DNA of 64,000 nucleotides from Malurus cyaneus samueli (taxonomy: Eukaryota > Chordata > Aves > Passeriformes > Maluridae): NCBI GenBank assembly GCA_009741485.1, contig VKON01003655.1, positions 391,099 through 455,098 on the forward strand. The letters run 5' to 3'. This document shows positions 44,443-58,421 of this stretch, piece by piece; the stretch's first letter is position 1, and every line of letters begins with the position of its first letter. The translations under genes and the position numbers were made by a program. Under the pieces are notes generated by a model. It was not told where the DNA came from. It saw nothing but the letters and a program-made list of their open reading frames with translations, and searched no databases.

Positions 44443-47400
44443 TGAAGCATTTGCAAAAAAAAAAAAATTCGCAATAATTCAGAAAATCTTTACTTCCTTT
44501 GTCTCTCATACATGACTTGGCAAGTCACAGTTACACTTTATTTGGTCACGGCACTGCCAAATGAAAAATTATTAAAAACACACGAAGACCAACAGGTGAC
44601 TCTGATTTTAGGTTCACATCAATTCAAACAGCTCAGAGATACAGTGGAGAATATGGAAATAACTTGGCAAAAATATTTGCTAAAATTTAGTGCCACTTTT
44701 TGTGTTAGTGTGTGAATTTCAACAAAATGGGAACAGTGTACAGGAAAAAATTGGTCTGGCTCCTAGATAACATTGTTCACTTACCTCTCCCTGTTCTCCA
44801 CAGACTTTTCTGAAGTGCTCTTGTTTTGGCAGCGTGGCCAGAGCTCTGCTCCTGTCTCCAAGGGGTTCAGCACTAAAGATAGAGCCATGTCTGCTCATGC
44901 TGCAGAGTTTTTCCTTGCAAGCACTAAGAACATTTCCCAAGGACTAAACCACTGACCTGCTGGGTTTTCTGAACTCTTGCTTTTTGTCTAAGCATATCCA
45001 TTGATCTGTTGCCCCATCTCTGCAATTTTCCTCATTCTTCATTTGTCCAAATCTATCACTGGCACAAACAGCCACCACTCCAGTTAACAATTGGAATCAT
45101 GCTCACGTCACGTCTTTTAAAAATTCATCCTTTGTGTTTTTAATTAAATATCAATATCATTGTGAAAATCATGTGCAATGTGGCTGTCATGGAGCCAGAC
45201 ACTGACATGACATTTTAATCTCATTTTATTCAACATTTTTTCTTCTGAACATAGGAAATCTGATAGAGAAAAAAAGTGTTAACAAGGTCCCTATTATTGC
45301 TTCACCACATTAGAAGCAGATTTTTGAGCTTAGCAACATTAATTTAGACCTCACTGTGCAACTAATGGCTATATATAAATCCTCTACAGCCTTATCAAAG
45401 GCTGATCTCTGGATATTGTGGCTTCCCAGACCTAAGCACAGAAAACTTGGGGAAATTTTGGAGCATTTGGGGTTATTTCTGTTAATTAACAGAAAAGTGC
45501 TGTCTTCTTTTTGTTGATGATTCATCACCAAATTAAGTTCTTTACTGCCATAGTAAGTGAGATTAACATTAAAACCTCTGAGAATTGGCTTTGCCTTAAC
45601 TCTGTGATGCAGCACAGCAGTGACTCCTGTAAAGGAAAATTTTTGAGGTTGCTTGTCACAGCCAGTGACACAGGACATTTGTCATGAGAATGATAATGCC
45701 TACAGAGTGTTTCCTTTTGTAATGCTTCAATATTCATTTAAAAAATGCATTGATTTTATATATATATATATGCAGATATTATTCAAATAAAGAGATAAGC
45801 ACATTGTAAGACCTGCTGCCTTCTGCACTGGGATTTATGGAACTCCTTTCCAAGTGATTGGGGTTTTCTATGAGATTCAGGGCTGAAAGTTTTGAATTTA
45901 AAAGGATTTCTTCAGCATTTGAATCACTGAGAGATTTTTAGCTGAATTTCCTATCTCACTATGAACACACTGAGTATGCTGGGGTCTGCACCTGGCCCTT
46001 GATCAGAGGTGGTGTGAAATTCTCTGTATTACTCTGTAAATGCAGATGAAAAGTTCCAGAGGTAGAGAAGCTTTTCCAGATTTGCTCCCCTTTCTTATGA
46101 ACTAAACCCCATCCTGTTGTGCCACCCTGGATCTCTGTGTGCCAACACTGAACAGCATAATTTCAGTTATTCTGGGGTGGTGGGGACCTCCCTGAGCCCT
46201 GCTCAGCCCAGACACATTTCCTATGGTTCTGTCATTTCACACCCTGCAGATATTACTCTGTAAAATAAAAAGCAGTTGTGAGCACAGGGATCTGACATCC
46301 ATTTCCTAACCTCCAAGTGTCATCTTGCCTCAGATGTTCATTAGGAATACAATTCCTGCTCAGACATTCCAAGTGTCTTCACATTTCTGCTCTGGTTTTG
46401 CTAAGTCCTTGAACAAAGGGAGAGTGCAGGGGTTCTAGGCAAACCAGCATTCCATGTAGACCCTGCTGGGGATTTGCCAGATGAGGAATACCCAGAGAGT
46501 CCATCGGATATAAAAGCAGTTTCCTGTTTCCTTAGGCTGCAGGCTGATGATTTTAACACACTGATAATAATCTTTTCTGAATTGAGTTGTTTAACAGAAG
46601 AGCTTTATTTCATGTCACTGAAATGGTTTGTCCTTTTTTTCCCTCACATGCACTGCAATTTACATGCACAATAAATACCCTGGAAAGGAATTGCTTTCAA
46701 AAAATCAATGCTAACTATATCACCTGAGGTAGCTGGAGAGGGAACATTAATCAGCATCACAGTTTAATCACGATTAAGCACAAGCAATGCCCCTATTTCA
46801 TTAGCAGTAAGTGGTTCATTGGTCTGGGTTACAGAAAGGTCATGGAAAGGTCTCACTGGGAGGAAGCTGCTGCTCATCCCCAGTTAATTTGCAGTTTTAT
46901 GTGGCACACGTGGCAGCTCAAGCCCAGGGCTCTGCAGTGACCTGGGGAGCAGCCCTGGGCACTCGGAGCATCTCCATCGCCACATTCCTGATTTCCTGAT
47001 GGAGCTGCTGTGCTGGAGCAGCAACGGGCTGGACTTGATCCCTTCCCATGCTATGATAACAAATGGAGGAGAAAATCATCCCAGGGAGCAGAGAGGCCTT
47101 TCCTGCTCCCAGCACTCAGCAGAGAGGGCAGGAACAGCAGAGGCTCTGCTGGGAACTCCTTGCTGCTCCCAAGGGTCCGTGCTGGAGATTGTGGGGCTCC
47201 AAAATAGACTCTAATCTCGGATACCCCACAGCTTCCTCCCAGCTGATGCCTCCAGGGCTCCTTCCGTCAAGAGACACCCGAAGAGCTGGGTCAGGGCAGG
47301 AATGTGAGTGGCAGCAGTGGTGCTGAAAGGCTGGGAAGTGAGACTGGGCTTTTCCAAGTGTCAAGGTTGGGATTCACGAGATCCAGAGGGTGTGATCTCC

Positions 47401-50400
47401 TCTGGGGAAGAGGAAGTGGGGAGAATAAATGTGTTTTTACAGTATCCTCACCCTTCCTTAGCCTGTTTTTTGGGGTGGAGGTACACCCAGAGGCTCGGAG
47501 CAGCCTTGGAGGGGAACCTTTCCCAGGAGAAGATGCTCAATGTTTGCTTGAGTGCCCTGGACATGAGCAGTTCCCCAGGGAATAAAAAGTTTGCCAGTTG
47601 TACAATGATGTAAATTTCCCCACCTATAAACTCAGCTGGGTTTTGGTTCAGCAGTCCATACCTTAAAAATTTTATGATGACTTTTAAATCAGATTGTTAC
47701 TACATAGTAGGCTTTTTTTTAATGTGAAAAAATGTTTTTCTGGTCCTTCAGTTTTTTCTTTTTCTTGATTTGTTTTAATGGCTTCTATAGAAAAAGTCTC
47801 TCAGAAAATGCCACCAAACAAACCCAAAGAAACTTAAGTTTCAGTAGAGGGAAACAGAATTTTTCTTGGATTAAATATAGATGAATTACTGACAAGAAAA
47901 TATTCCTCAGAGTTCTCCCTTAAAAAAAAATCTGATGTAAAAAAATCAATTAAATAAATAATCTGTTGGAGGGGGAGAGGATATTAAAATTTTGCTTGTC
48001 CTGTTTGTAATAAAATATAAAAATCACAGGTAAAACTATGGCTGGACAGTGGTAAAAAGTTTTCAGGGAAGGATTCACATCCATTTTTTGGGCTTTGGGG
48101 ATGTTTCTTACAGATTTTCAATCTGTAATTCCAAATCCCCATATTTAGGGCAGGTGAGGCAGGAAACAAACACCAAGCACTCTCCCTATGCTGCGATCTC
48201 AAGGAGCTTTGCAATTCTAATTTATATTTATTTGTCAGCAGCACAGGTAAACACCTGCATGTGCAATGGATAATAAATAAATCTTGTCCCCCAAGAACAT
48301 GTCCTGGATATGAGGACACAGCAATACGTCTTCTCACCAATATGAGGAAACATTCAGGGATCCACAGTGAAGCATCCCTGTTTCACAGAATAAAATTTAT
48401 CAAAGGATTTGCCCAGGGGAGCAGAGGATGTGGACAGCAGAGTCAGCAATTGTGCCTCAGTGTCCAGAGCTCGAGACCTCACTCCTGCCAAGCCATGAGA
48501 AACTGCCCTGTCTCATCCTGTCCCAACAGGGAAACTGCAGTACAGCACAGGGGCAACTCTGTTCCTGTGCTAAAACCTTTGAGAAACCCAAGGAAAGTCA
48601 GGCCACCACCCTCAGCCCCATGAGGGGCTTTGACCATCATAATAAAACATTAATAAAGAACGGGGTATGTTTGATGGGACAACAGGAATTACTTTGATGA
48701 TGTTAATCAAATGAAAACATTGGGATCAGTCTGAGAAAACCCCACATATTTTCCCATTGCACAGTGTAGGGAGGTGTGAAACACACCCCTGTCACAGCTC
48801 TTGGAACAAATTTCAACATTCAGACTGAATTGACAGCAGCTTGTTGAGAAATTCTGAAAATTTATTCTGGACAATCCAAAATCCTTCCCAAGAGCCGTGG
48901 AAGTGCAAGGGTTTCCTATCAAGGCTGGTCCCTAATCAGGGACCTCAGCCACACCATTGCAGGGAAGTAGGAGAGGGATGCAAATGTGCTCTAGCAACCA
49001 CAGCATGTGATTTGAGGTTTTCCAAAATATAGGGATGAAATTATTGCAAAAATACCCCCCCATGGTCCCTATCAGGAGATAGCTGTGGCATGAGGTAACT
49101 GCTGGGTGTGACACGGGAGATAAAGAGGAGTGTGACACTGACAGTGTGATGAGCTTGCAACGGAATAACTAAAATTAGTTTCCATTCCTGCATCTGCCTA
49201 AATCCTGATTCCTGTATGCCTTGGTTCATGGCTGTTCTGGATTCCCTGTCCATAAATGGGCTGTTCCCAGGGGCTCTATTCCCATTTCAGATGTCACTGG
49301 AAAATGAAAATATAGTATTTAATGCAAGGGTGGGGGGAGGGGGAGAGATGTGGCAGTGCATTACAACCTGTGCCATGAAGAAGAAAAATCAGGGAGAAGA
49401 AGAAAAGTCACTGGGCAGCCACAAGGACAGGGAATTCCTTAAACTGAGTGACACCAACTCCTCCTGACCCAGGCAATTCCTCAAACTGAGCAACACCAGC
49501 TCCTCCTGAAATGGAGCACCACTGGCTGGATCCCTCAGCTATTCCAGGGTGAGTGAAAAGGACGGGGATTACACGATAAGCAGGGCACACAAACTACCTG
49601 CACTGCCACTGAAAATTCCCTTTCCTCCCTCCTTTTTCCCTGCTGAGGTGGCAGAAGCTCCAGGCTCCAGGAAGGGTCTCCATCTGTGTGCATGGAGTGC
49701 TGCAGTGCAGCCTGGGCTGGGCACTGGGTCAGTGGCCACGTGGCAGCACAGAGAAATAAGGAGCAGCTGAGAGTTTCAAGCCATTGCAGAGACTGAGGAA
49801 CTGAAACAGAAAGAAAAGAGATTAAAAGTAGCTGGACATGGCCTTCCTGTCAGTGTGCTATCAGTCACGTGCAGCAAATGCCCTACAAGCTCACGGCCTC
49901 ATTGTCCCAGCTCCTGTGTCCTCACTCCTCCAGCAGATTTTTGGAAGAGCTGCCACTTCCATGACTGGGTGGGTTTTGCACATAAATGGGAAATTTGTAG
50001 GACACACCAAGTTCACTGCCCAGTCCTGAAATCAGAGAGGGATATCCAGGAAATTCTTAGATCCTTACATGAGACAGTCACATTCCAGAACTGAACCTGG
50101 TTTTTTTCTGCTCATTGTCATAATGAAAAAAATGCAGGCAATAAAAATGCACATGTATTTCCAGGGGCAGGAAGTTATTTGCTTATATCATTTACAGGAT
50201 TGGAAATGTCTCAAGAAAAGATTTGTCTCCCCTTCCATGAACTGGGTACATGCCTGGGTATATTTGGATGCAGGCTCTAATAATATTAAAAGGTCATTCA
50301 AAATTTAATACCTTTTCTGGTCACACAGTTTATAAATTCAGTCCTCAATTAATTAAAACTTGGTGAGACATTGTCAAAAATAAATAAATTCCTATTTGAT

Positions 50401-52676
50401 ATTTCCACACAGAAAGTGAGAGCAGTGCTAATGAATGGAGAGGAGTCGCTGTTTAATCCCGGGAGTTTGGACTCTGCAGGCTTCTTATCACACTCCCTTC
50501 ACAGGACAGTTTGACAAGAAAAGGTCAAGAGACAGTTTTAATTTTACATTTTTTAAATTCTTTCTCTCATCATGCAGTTATTTCGTAGTGCTTTGGTATT
50601 CATGTGGGCGTTAAACTTCAGAAAACTCTCTGAGCAGCTCCAGTGACACTGAAAAAACCAAGATTGCAGAACAAGACCTTTCAGAAACCTCCCAAACTTG
50701 TCAGCTCCAGGTCCAAGCGGGCTTTTTGAGGGATACCATTTTTTTCCTTAATGAGAGCTCCATTTAAAAGCTCTCACAGCCATAAATGAACAAAGTTCTT
50801 GGGCATAATCACTAAATGTATTTTGTCCTTGGGTTTGAGACCTGTGGATTTCTAATCTTCAACAATGGGGGAAAAAAAACAGACTCAGGCCAGCACAATT
50901 GTTTTGTTGGCAGTTTTGATTAATAACTTGAAATTATTTACTTGACAACTTGAGTACTAAGCAGAGATGGAATATTTTTTGGCAGCACTGATATTGAGTT
51001 GATATATCAGCACGAGATAGTAATGACTTAGTCAACAGCTTGTAATTATATCAGCAAAACATGCGGAAAAATTAGACAAGCATGTCTAATATTTGTTCTG
51101 TTTATTTAATGTTAGGGTTAGAATCAGAAAGGGAAAGCAAATTGTACATAACAGTAGAAAAGATAGCTTCATTAAAAAATACTATTTAAATATAGCCTTA
51201 AAAGTTCCAAGATGAAAGTGTATTGCAGTCCACTTTCTGTAACTTGATGACTGGCATTATACCAGGCAAATTAAGGTTTTCAGCAGCATCTCTCTGTTTT
51301 GATTGCCACACGGCTGAATATCAAATTTTGTTTTTTCCATCTATTTTTAAGGGAAACTGTGCCAAATACCTCATTAATTTTGACTCCAATTGCAGCAAAA
51401 CTTGCAAAATGTGGCCTGTTTCTCTTGGCCTGGCTTCTACAACTGTGTGGTCCAGGATGTTCAGAGTACTGGTGCATTGGTCAGGGCTCTGATCAAATGC
51501 TGCCAAGAGCTCACTGGGCACCTGCTGAATGCTCCTCACTTGGAGAAGTCTTACATCTATCCAAGACAACAAACTGAGGCACTGATTCCTCTCTAAATTT
51601 GACAAGCACATAAAAATATTATTTCTTCTTGGCAGGTTTTAAAAAACAATTCACCAGAGGCAAAGCAACAGGTCCAGTGGCAACAGGTCCATGCAAATGT
51701 GTTCACAAACAGAAAAATTATTTCATGGATCCATGGCTTGGTTTGTGAGCAGCTGTCACAGAAGCCTGAGACCATTTTAGTGGGAGCACATGGATGCAAA
51801 GATTAACCTTTCTTAGATGCTATATGTGCTCTATTAACAATTGTGAGGCTCGGGATCATGAAAAAACATTTTAGCTGGATAACTTTTAACCACTCTCCCA
51901 CTTTTTAGACTCTGGCTATGTCAACTTGATGGTTCTTGCTGTGTTGTGCTGATTTCCTTCCCAGGAAGGAAGGAAGGAACAGCAGCACTGCCACCCCTCT
52001 GGTAGCTCCTCATTTTGAATTAGCAATCCTCCCACATTGGCATTGGGGCTGGGGGAGCCGTGCTGTGCTTTCCATCACGCTGCACAGGGAGCAGCCTGGC
52101 AGGGCAGAGTGTCCCGGGAGGTGCTGAAGGCCCTTTATCACAGGACAGCACGGAACGAGCCCCTGGCTGGTGCTGGTGTCAGAGGGTTGGGTTTATCTGG
52201 GATGAATGGCACAGTCCTGGCTCTGCTCTCAGTGCTGATCCCCGGGACAGCTCTCAGGGCGCTGCTGCCAAACACCTCCAGCCTGCTCAGGGCATCCCAG
52301 AGCCTCTCTGGGTGCAAACAGCTTCTGCTTCCCATCACAGAGGGTGGAAAAGGGGATTGGTGATCCCTGCTGACTCGAGCCTTAACATTCTTGTCTCTCA
52401 AACACATTTTTAAATGCTTGGCAATCCTTAGGTGACCATCTGTACAGTGGTGGCAGCAGGAGGGAGGGGAAGCCCCCCAGCAGCTGGAAATGTGACTGTG
52501 GGGTCTGTATGGGGACAGGGATGCACAGAGTCCCACCTGGAATGTGCCAGGCAGGATTTACAGCCTGCAAACTGATGGTCTGGGCTGTCCTGGAGATACC
52601 TGAGTTACAAGAAAATCCTCAGGAAAACTCATTATGTTGCCTCACACCTCTACCCTCCACTACAAAAGTAATTTTT

Positions 52677-52738
52677 AGGTTGGACTTGATGATCTTGGAG
52701 GTCTTCTCAAACATAATGATTCTACAATTTTATGATTC
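52677..52738 (+). mobile_element. CR1-type 3' terminal fragment, forward
   Basis: TTAGGTTGGACTTGATGATC, TTGGAGGTCTTCTCAAACA, then AATGATTCTACAATTTTATG: a diverged CR1 terminus of about 60 bases. Confidence 0.7.
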
Positions 52739-53703
52739 AATCCCCATATCAGTTCTCATCCCAGGACCAGCAAATACAAAGTGATTTTTTAAAGGTTTTT
52801 CTCCTCTTTCAGCATAGGCACAAAAAGATCAACTTTATGCTACATTTGCTTTTCTACTCTACAAGAAATGGCTGGAGCAACCTGAGGTCTCCATTCAGTA
52901 GGTTTGAATTACCTTTCTCTCTTTGCACACACTCTCAGAAAATTAAATAAAGTGGAAACTGCCGAACCACACGAGCCTGGTTGCCTTTGACTGGGCTGAG
53001 AGAAAGGACAGAGAAAAGGACTCACAGAATGTGAGAGGCACTAAATTCATCAGAGGCCATGGGCAGTGCTGAGACTGGCAGGCCTTGCCTGCAGAACTCC
53101 AGCCAGGCTTTCACTCCCTTTGGTCCTTGGTCTTCTCCAAAAAAACCCCAAATGAAACAAGAGCCAAGAGCACAGAATCCCTTCAAGCCTGGGGAAAGAA
53201 AGAGCCTGGCAGAGCACGACTAGGCAGGGGCAGAAACAAAGGAGCTGCTTGGATTTCTCTTGGTGGCAACAGGGTGGTGATAAGGAGAAATGAGGAAGGT
53301 TGGAGCTGCTCCCTTTACCTGGGCTCTGACCTTTGTCAAATTGAGCCTCCATCTGTTGCTGGGCCCCTTTTCTGAAAGGGAAAAGGTTTCACTCATTTTT
53401 ATTAGAGCTTGTCTTTAGAGCCTTTGCTACTTGTGTATCTGGAACACTTGGGAATATTTGATTAATAAACTTAATGCAAATGCAATGTCTTATTATATAA
53501 TAAAATATATAAATCTACATATATATGAGAGAAAAATTTAAATATTTAAGGAATCAGAAAATAGTTCAGTTAATCACCAAATAGGGCATAATTACAAGTG
53601 AAAATAACATTCCATGGACTGGAAATCTGGAAGAATGAATTCTAAACCTTTGTATCCTAACTCAGTTTTTACTTCCTGGGGAACAGTTGACAGGGATATT
53701 TGT

Positions 53704-53731
53704 ATTTTATTTTATTTTATTTTATTTTAGA
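53704..53731. repeat. (TTTTA)n microsatellite
   Basis: Five to six TTTTA units. Confidence 0.9.
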
Positions 53732-55744
53732 GCTGTGGTTTGCTCGCAGTTTATATCAGCCTGATGACAGCACATCTCACTTACCAGCCTGGGTCCCAAC
53801 TGCAATCAGAAAACCCCAATTCTCGAGATTGCTGTAGCCATTTGCCATCTAGTGGACAATGGAAATCTCACTCCGTGCTTAGCTCAAGTAGAAAGAAATA
53901 TGTATACTAGGATTGGAGTGTATTCCTTGGGAATCTGGTCTGGCTCATAGGCCAAGACATTCACTTGTTTTAAATAAGTAATGGTGCAAGACCAGCTCAC
54001 CTTCTGATAATTTATAATTGGAATATTTAAGATCAGGACCCTTGATTGAAACTGGAGTGAGGAATTTGTCCTCTTTTCCTTTTGCACGCTGATCTTGCTG
54101 TGTTGTTCAGTGCTCCACCTCAGCAGTTTGTAGTGGTTACAAACACACTCTACAGGGGCAAATTTTTGCCTTCTAAAATGGTTGATTTTTTTCCTCTCAT
54201 GACTGCACCTTATTAGCACAAAAGGATGGGAAGACCCAGCAGATGAGGACATCCAGTCACATCTTTGGCCTGCCCAGACCACACAATTTCTATTTTATTT
54301 AGCAAGCTTGATTTGCAAGTCTGGCTTAATTTTTTCTCTCCTACTGGCAATTCTTCCTATAAGGGAAAACTTACCAGTGTTAATAATTGTCCCTTTTCAT
54401 GACTTGATGCAAACTGGAAAACTTGTTTTCACATGTCAAGATACATGAAAATCTGCCATTACTTCCTATTTAAGCAGCTTCTTTCATTTACAAGGTATTT
54501 CTCAACAGGGTAAGAGTTTCCACACTGATTTCTGTTTTTGAAATAATCACAGGTGATGCAGTCATGGCTTGACCTCAGTAAATTGTCTTGTACATTGGGA
54601 AATTCAGAGAGCTGGGAGGTTGCAGGGAAAATGGGCTCAGTGCTAAAAGCATCTCAGCCAATGTGCAGCACAGACGACTGGAAATTTTATGTCCTTGGCA
54701 GTCAGGGAGCACAGAGGTTCCCTGCCCAGGGGGATCAGGAAAGTTGAGCTGCACAGAAGTGAAGATGTGACCAGAGTGGGCTAATCCTGCCTGCCCTGAA
54801 TGCCTGACGTGTTTCAGCTGCCTGTCAGTGGCATCCAACGATACCATGGCCTGGATTCCAGAAATGCCTTCAAACACCTTTCAGGCTTTTAAAAAAAGAT
54901 GGGAGCAAACAATCAGCATTATCTTGACATTCCAGCCAGGAATAAATATTGTTTTAATTTACAAAATCTGCCAATGCACACACACACACACAGATATTCA
55001 GTCAGGCACACCCAGCCACGTTCCGACAGAGCTCTCTAGTGTTTCATTCCAACTTGAAATATTCTGTGATGTGTGATCTTCCATATAAAATAAATTCCCC
55101 ACTTTTTACAGGACAAGCCTGGCTGAGAAGTTAGATAAACTACCAGAATATGCTTGGTGGAGAGGAGCTCTTGGAAAGATCAGGTAACTTTCAAGATAAT
55201 GAGTCGTATCCTGACACTCTCCCTCTCTAGACTCTTCCAGCTGATGTGTTTTTAGGATCTAAGTTCGTGCACTGGCTTCTTTTTCATTTTAGTGACAGCT
55301 CTGGTGAGATGAGGGCAGCCTTGCCCCCTGTCCTGGTACAGATTCCCCAGGGCTCTGCAGTTTGCCAAGTGTTAACGCTGTGCTTGATGCCAACAAGTTC
55401 CAACTTATCCACCTGCGCCTTGACCTTGGGCGGGTATGGGGACGAGCCCTGGGCTTTGTGCACTGAGAACACAACTCCACCATTGTTCCTGAGATTGGCT
55501 GCAGGACTGTGACCCTCTGAGGGTGCCTCCCATGGAAATCACTGGGGATTTTCCATACATTCCATGGGAAAATCTCATGGACCACAATGCAAAAAGATCC
55601 TCTACCAAAAAATGACTCACAAAGCTACTGATACCTAACAAACTCTAGGTCAGCAGATATTTTGTATTAGAGCATGTCTAAGTTAACTGATTAATAAAAT
55701 TAAAGGTTTAATATGTTAATATGCTCAGCTTTGGGCCTTTTACA

Positions 55745-56245
55745 ACAACAAGGACACAGAGGGGCTGGAACATGTACAGAGATAGGAATGAGCTGGGGAA
55801 GGGGCTGGAGCATGTACAGAGATAGGAATGAGCTGGGGAAGGGGCTGGAGCCCCAGGAGTGGCTGAAGGATCTGGGAAGGGGCTCAGCCTGGAGCAAAGG
55901 AGGCTCTGGGGGAACCTTGTGGCTCTGCACAACTCCCAGACAGGAGGGGACAGCTGGGGGATCGGGCTCTGCTCCCAGGGAACAGGGACAGAACACAACC
56001 TCAAGCTGTGCCAGGGGAGGGTCAGGTTGGATATTGGGGAAATTTCTTCCATGCAAAGATTGTAAAGCCCTGGCACAGCTACCCAGGGCAGTGGTGGAGT
56101 CCCCATCCCTGGAAGTGCTAAAAAGATGTGTGGATGTGGCTCTTTGAGACATGGTTGAATTGTGAACATGGCGGTGGTGGTGGGTTGATGGTTGAACCTG
56201 ATGATCTTAAAGGCTTTTTTCAACCTTAAAAATCCTATAAATCTG
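55745..56245 (+). mobile_element. CR1 LINE 3' end, second subfamily, forward
   Basis: An ORF2-end remnant (AGTGGCTGAAGGATCTGGGA, CTCAGCCTGGAGCAAAGGAG), then GGGTCAGGTTGGATATTGGG, GGCAGTGGTGGAGTCCCC, GATGTGGCTCTTTGAGACAT, GGTGGGTTGATGGTTGAAC and GATGATCTTAAAGG. The 3' words match the CR1 type of the reverse copy at 19678 rather than the more common type. It includes a 40-bp internal duplication. Confidence 0.82.
55761..55850. repeat. 40-bp tandem duplication within a CR1 copy
   Basis: Two full 40-base copies (55761-55800, 55801-55840) and the start of a third, containing CATGTACAGAGATAGGAATG. The copies differ at one base. Confidence 0.88.
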
Positions 56246-58158
56246 TGATTTCCATCATATCATTCAGTGCAAACCCTTTGCTGACAGAGGGTGGATTTAA
56301 AGATTGACATTTTCAGACTACAATTATTTCAGGCAACAACTGGGTCTGATCTTCAGGAGCACTTTACCTATTGCTCGTGTTTACCTCCTTGGTCTTTCCC
56401 TGTAGTCCAGTAATAACACCAAGCACCTGCAAGATAAGAAAAATAGATTGATTATAGACTAAGACAGGTACATAAAGCATATTATAAACTGTGGCCTAGT
56501 CAACAAAGATTGAAATGGCAGGAAATAGCAAGGGCAAATACAGTATCAGTAAATAACGTATCAATCTTCTTTCTGCATAAATCTTTTTTTCTGGTTTGTT
56601 CAGAGCTGGCTGTACATTCCTGTTTGCCCTGTAATTTGTTATGTTAAATGGAGAATAAATTTCTTTTGCTCTGCAGCCTTTTCTAGCAGGATCTTTGAGG
56701 TTGTTGGTGATACCAACACGTTGAGGCTCAAGGGTTGTAAATTCAGAGCTGTAATTTGCTGATCTGTGTCCTCTTGTGGAAGCAGAATATCCTCTGGAAA
56801 ACTGGGGGAATCAGAGCAGGGCCATATGGGTTGGGTAGTTTGTAATTCTTCCTGTGTTTCCTTGTCTCTTTGTTGGCAGCTGTACCCCAATAGGTGCAGC
56901 AGCCCCACAACAGATTTGCCCCTGAGGTGCTGCATTCAGAAATTTCCCATGAGCTGGACACCAGCACTCGAGGGGCTGTGAGAGTAGATGGAGAGCTGAA
57001 GTTTTATTTACCAAACAACAAATACAGAGGTCAAAATGCTAATATAACATATATGTATATAAATATATTCCTCACAGACCTGACTGATACAATGAGACTA
57101 TTAAAGCTAGAAAAAATATTCTGCCATCTGTGAGTACAGGAAGGGCTGGAATGCTACCTCCCTAACTCAAAATTAATTGGCAGATAATGAATTATTTAGG
57201 CTTGTTTCAGGGTCCACAAATCATAGAACAAGTGTTCCTCATTTTAATAAACAAAGTTTGACCATCCAAAAACATTTTTTGGATCACCAAGAACCCCCAG
57301 CCTGTGGTGATTGAAATTCATCTAAAAGAACAGATTCACCATGTGATAAAATCCTCTTTCATTAAATAGCAGATGGTTTGACCAGGAGTCTGATTTGAAA
57401 ACAACAAACTGCGGACCTGGGGCCACTTTGCTCCAAAGGAATGCCTTGCCATCTGGCAGCCACTCAAGCTCCAATAAACAGTAAACATTCAGTCTTCATC
57501 CCCAAAATACACACCCCTTGCAAGCCCTGGTGAGAAGGATGTGAGAGTTCAACCATTCCCTGGGGTGCAGCAGAGCAGGTGGCACCAGCACTGCCCCACA
57601 CTGCCCCACTGCCCCATCATGAACTGTATTTTCATCAGCTCCTGACACAAAGCCCTCTCCAGGGTGTGTGGGGCACTCAGCAAGTGCTCACAGCTCTTTG
57701 TGCCCTGACATTGTGTGAAAGGAAAAAAACTTGACTCCAAACTACAAATTCTTTAGGGCTGGGACAGTGTCCTCTATTCAGGCTCGGAAAATGCCCAGAA
57801 CAAAAATCTCTCTGACCTCCTGCACTTGCTCCAATTGCTACACATTTCCACTGTCCCTGCAGAATTCAAGCTGCTTTGCAAATGTTGGTAATGTGGATCT
57901 GCTCTCTCCCTTTATCTCCACCTCCTGTTTGCTCCCTCTCCCCAGCCACTCTACATAAAGTGAGGCTGTGCCTGGATGCTGATGCCAAAGTTAAGTTCTC
58001 CACTGGAAAAATCTATTTTGTTTCTGTTTCTTCACTTTATGAAGAATGAACCAATGCCTGGGCCATGTTGCCACCCCAGCATAGGAATGGACTAAAGGAA
58101 AATAAAAGGCCTGTGGTAACTGCGTTCTGATTTTGGATGGAAAAAATGGACAAAGCAA

Positions 58159-58189
58159 TTTATTTATTTATTAAAGCATTATCTTTATT
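58159..58189 (-). promoter_or_regulatory. GKN2: GKN2 poly(A) signals
   Basis: Several reverse-strand AATAAA motifs (58159-58164, 58163-58168, 58167-58172, 58184-58189), about 140-170 bases past the GKN2 stop codon. They imply a very short 3' UTR. Confidence 0.65.
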
Positions 58190-58329
58190 TGTATATCATA
58201 GGCTTGTTATACATCAAAGTTTTGAACAGGCATGTTGAGCCTTGTGCCCAAGTTCTGTTCCAGCTGGAAAACATGGTTACCATCACTAAAACATGCAAAG
58301 AAATAAGGCATTTCCTTGCAATAGAAATG

Positions 58330-58421
58330 TCAATAATCAGTTGCAATGAGTTCTTCACAGATTTTAAGGCCCAAAATGCTTGGAATTCCAGCATTAGCAC
58401 AGCCATCATCATTCATTGGTT
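58330..58421 (-). CDS. GKN2: GKN2 coding exon 6 with stop codon
   Basis: Acceptor is a run of T followed by AG (a pure poly-T tract on the reverse strand). Completes a Gln codon, then encodes PMNDDGCANAGIPSILGLKI and CEELIATDY, TGA at 58330-58332. Too short for simple ORF scanning; found by the frame match and the gastrokine C-terminal pattern. Confidence 0.92.

Larger units (their letters stand above)
43731..58158. other. BMP10-GKN2 intergenic region
   Basis: About 14 kb, AT-rich, with no supported gene. It contains CR1 terminal fragments (44381-44442, 52677-52738, 55745-56245), a TA run (45757-45771), a (TTTTA)n tract (53704-53731), a CA run (54976-54991) and a 40-bp tandem duplication (55761-55850). 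Nothing else recognised. Confidence 0.6.

Noticed and set aside
48261..48420. Frame with NMRKHSGIHSE, slightly like a zinc finger
   Set aside because: Cysteines, the finger-core Phe and the GEKP linker are all missing; too weak to separate from chance.
55284..55512. CpG-containing pocket with open frames on both strands
   Set aside because: No frame resembles BRICHOS, CR1 ORF2 or any family I know, and no splice partners were found. Left unassigned.
56385..56426. 42-nt reverse-strand segment flanked by CTTGCAG and GTAAAC, encoding VLGVITGLQGKTKE, resembling a gastrokine signal-peptide exon
   Set aside because: No partner exon with a start codon upstream and no BRICHOS exon downstream could be found. 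Short GT-AG bounded open segments occur by chance.
56639..56935. 98-codon reverse-strand open frame between CR1 and GKN2
   Set aside because: No recognisable motif, and overlapping frames of similar length exist in both directions.
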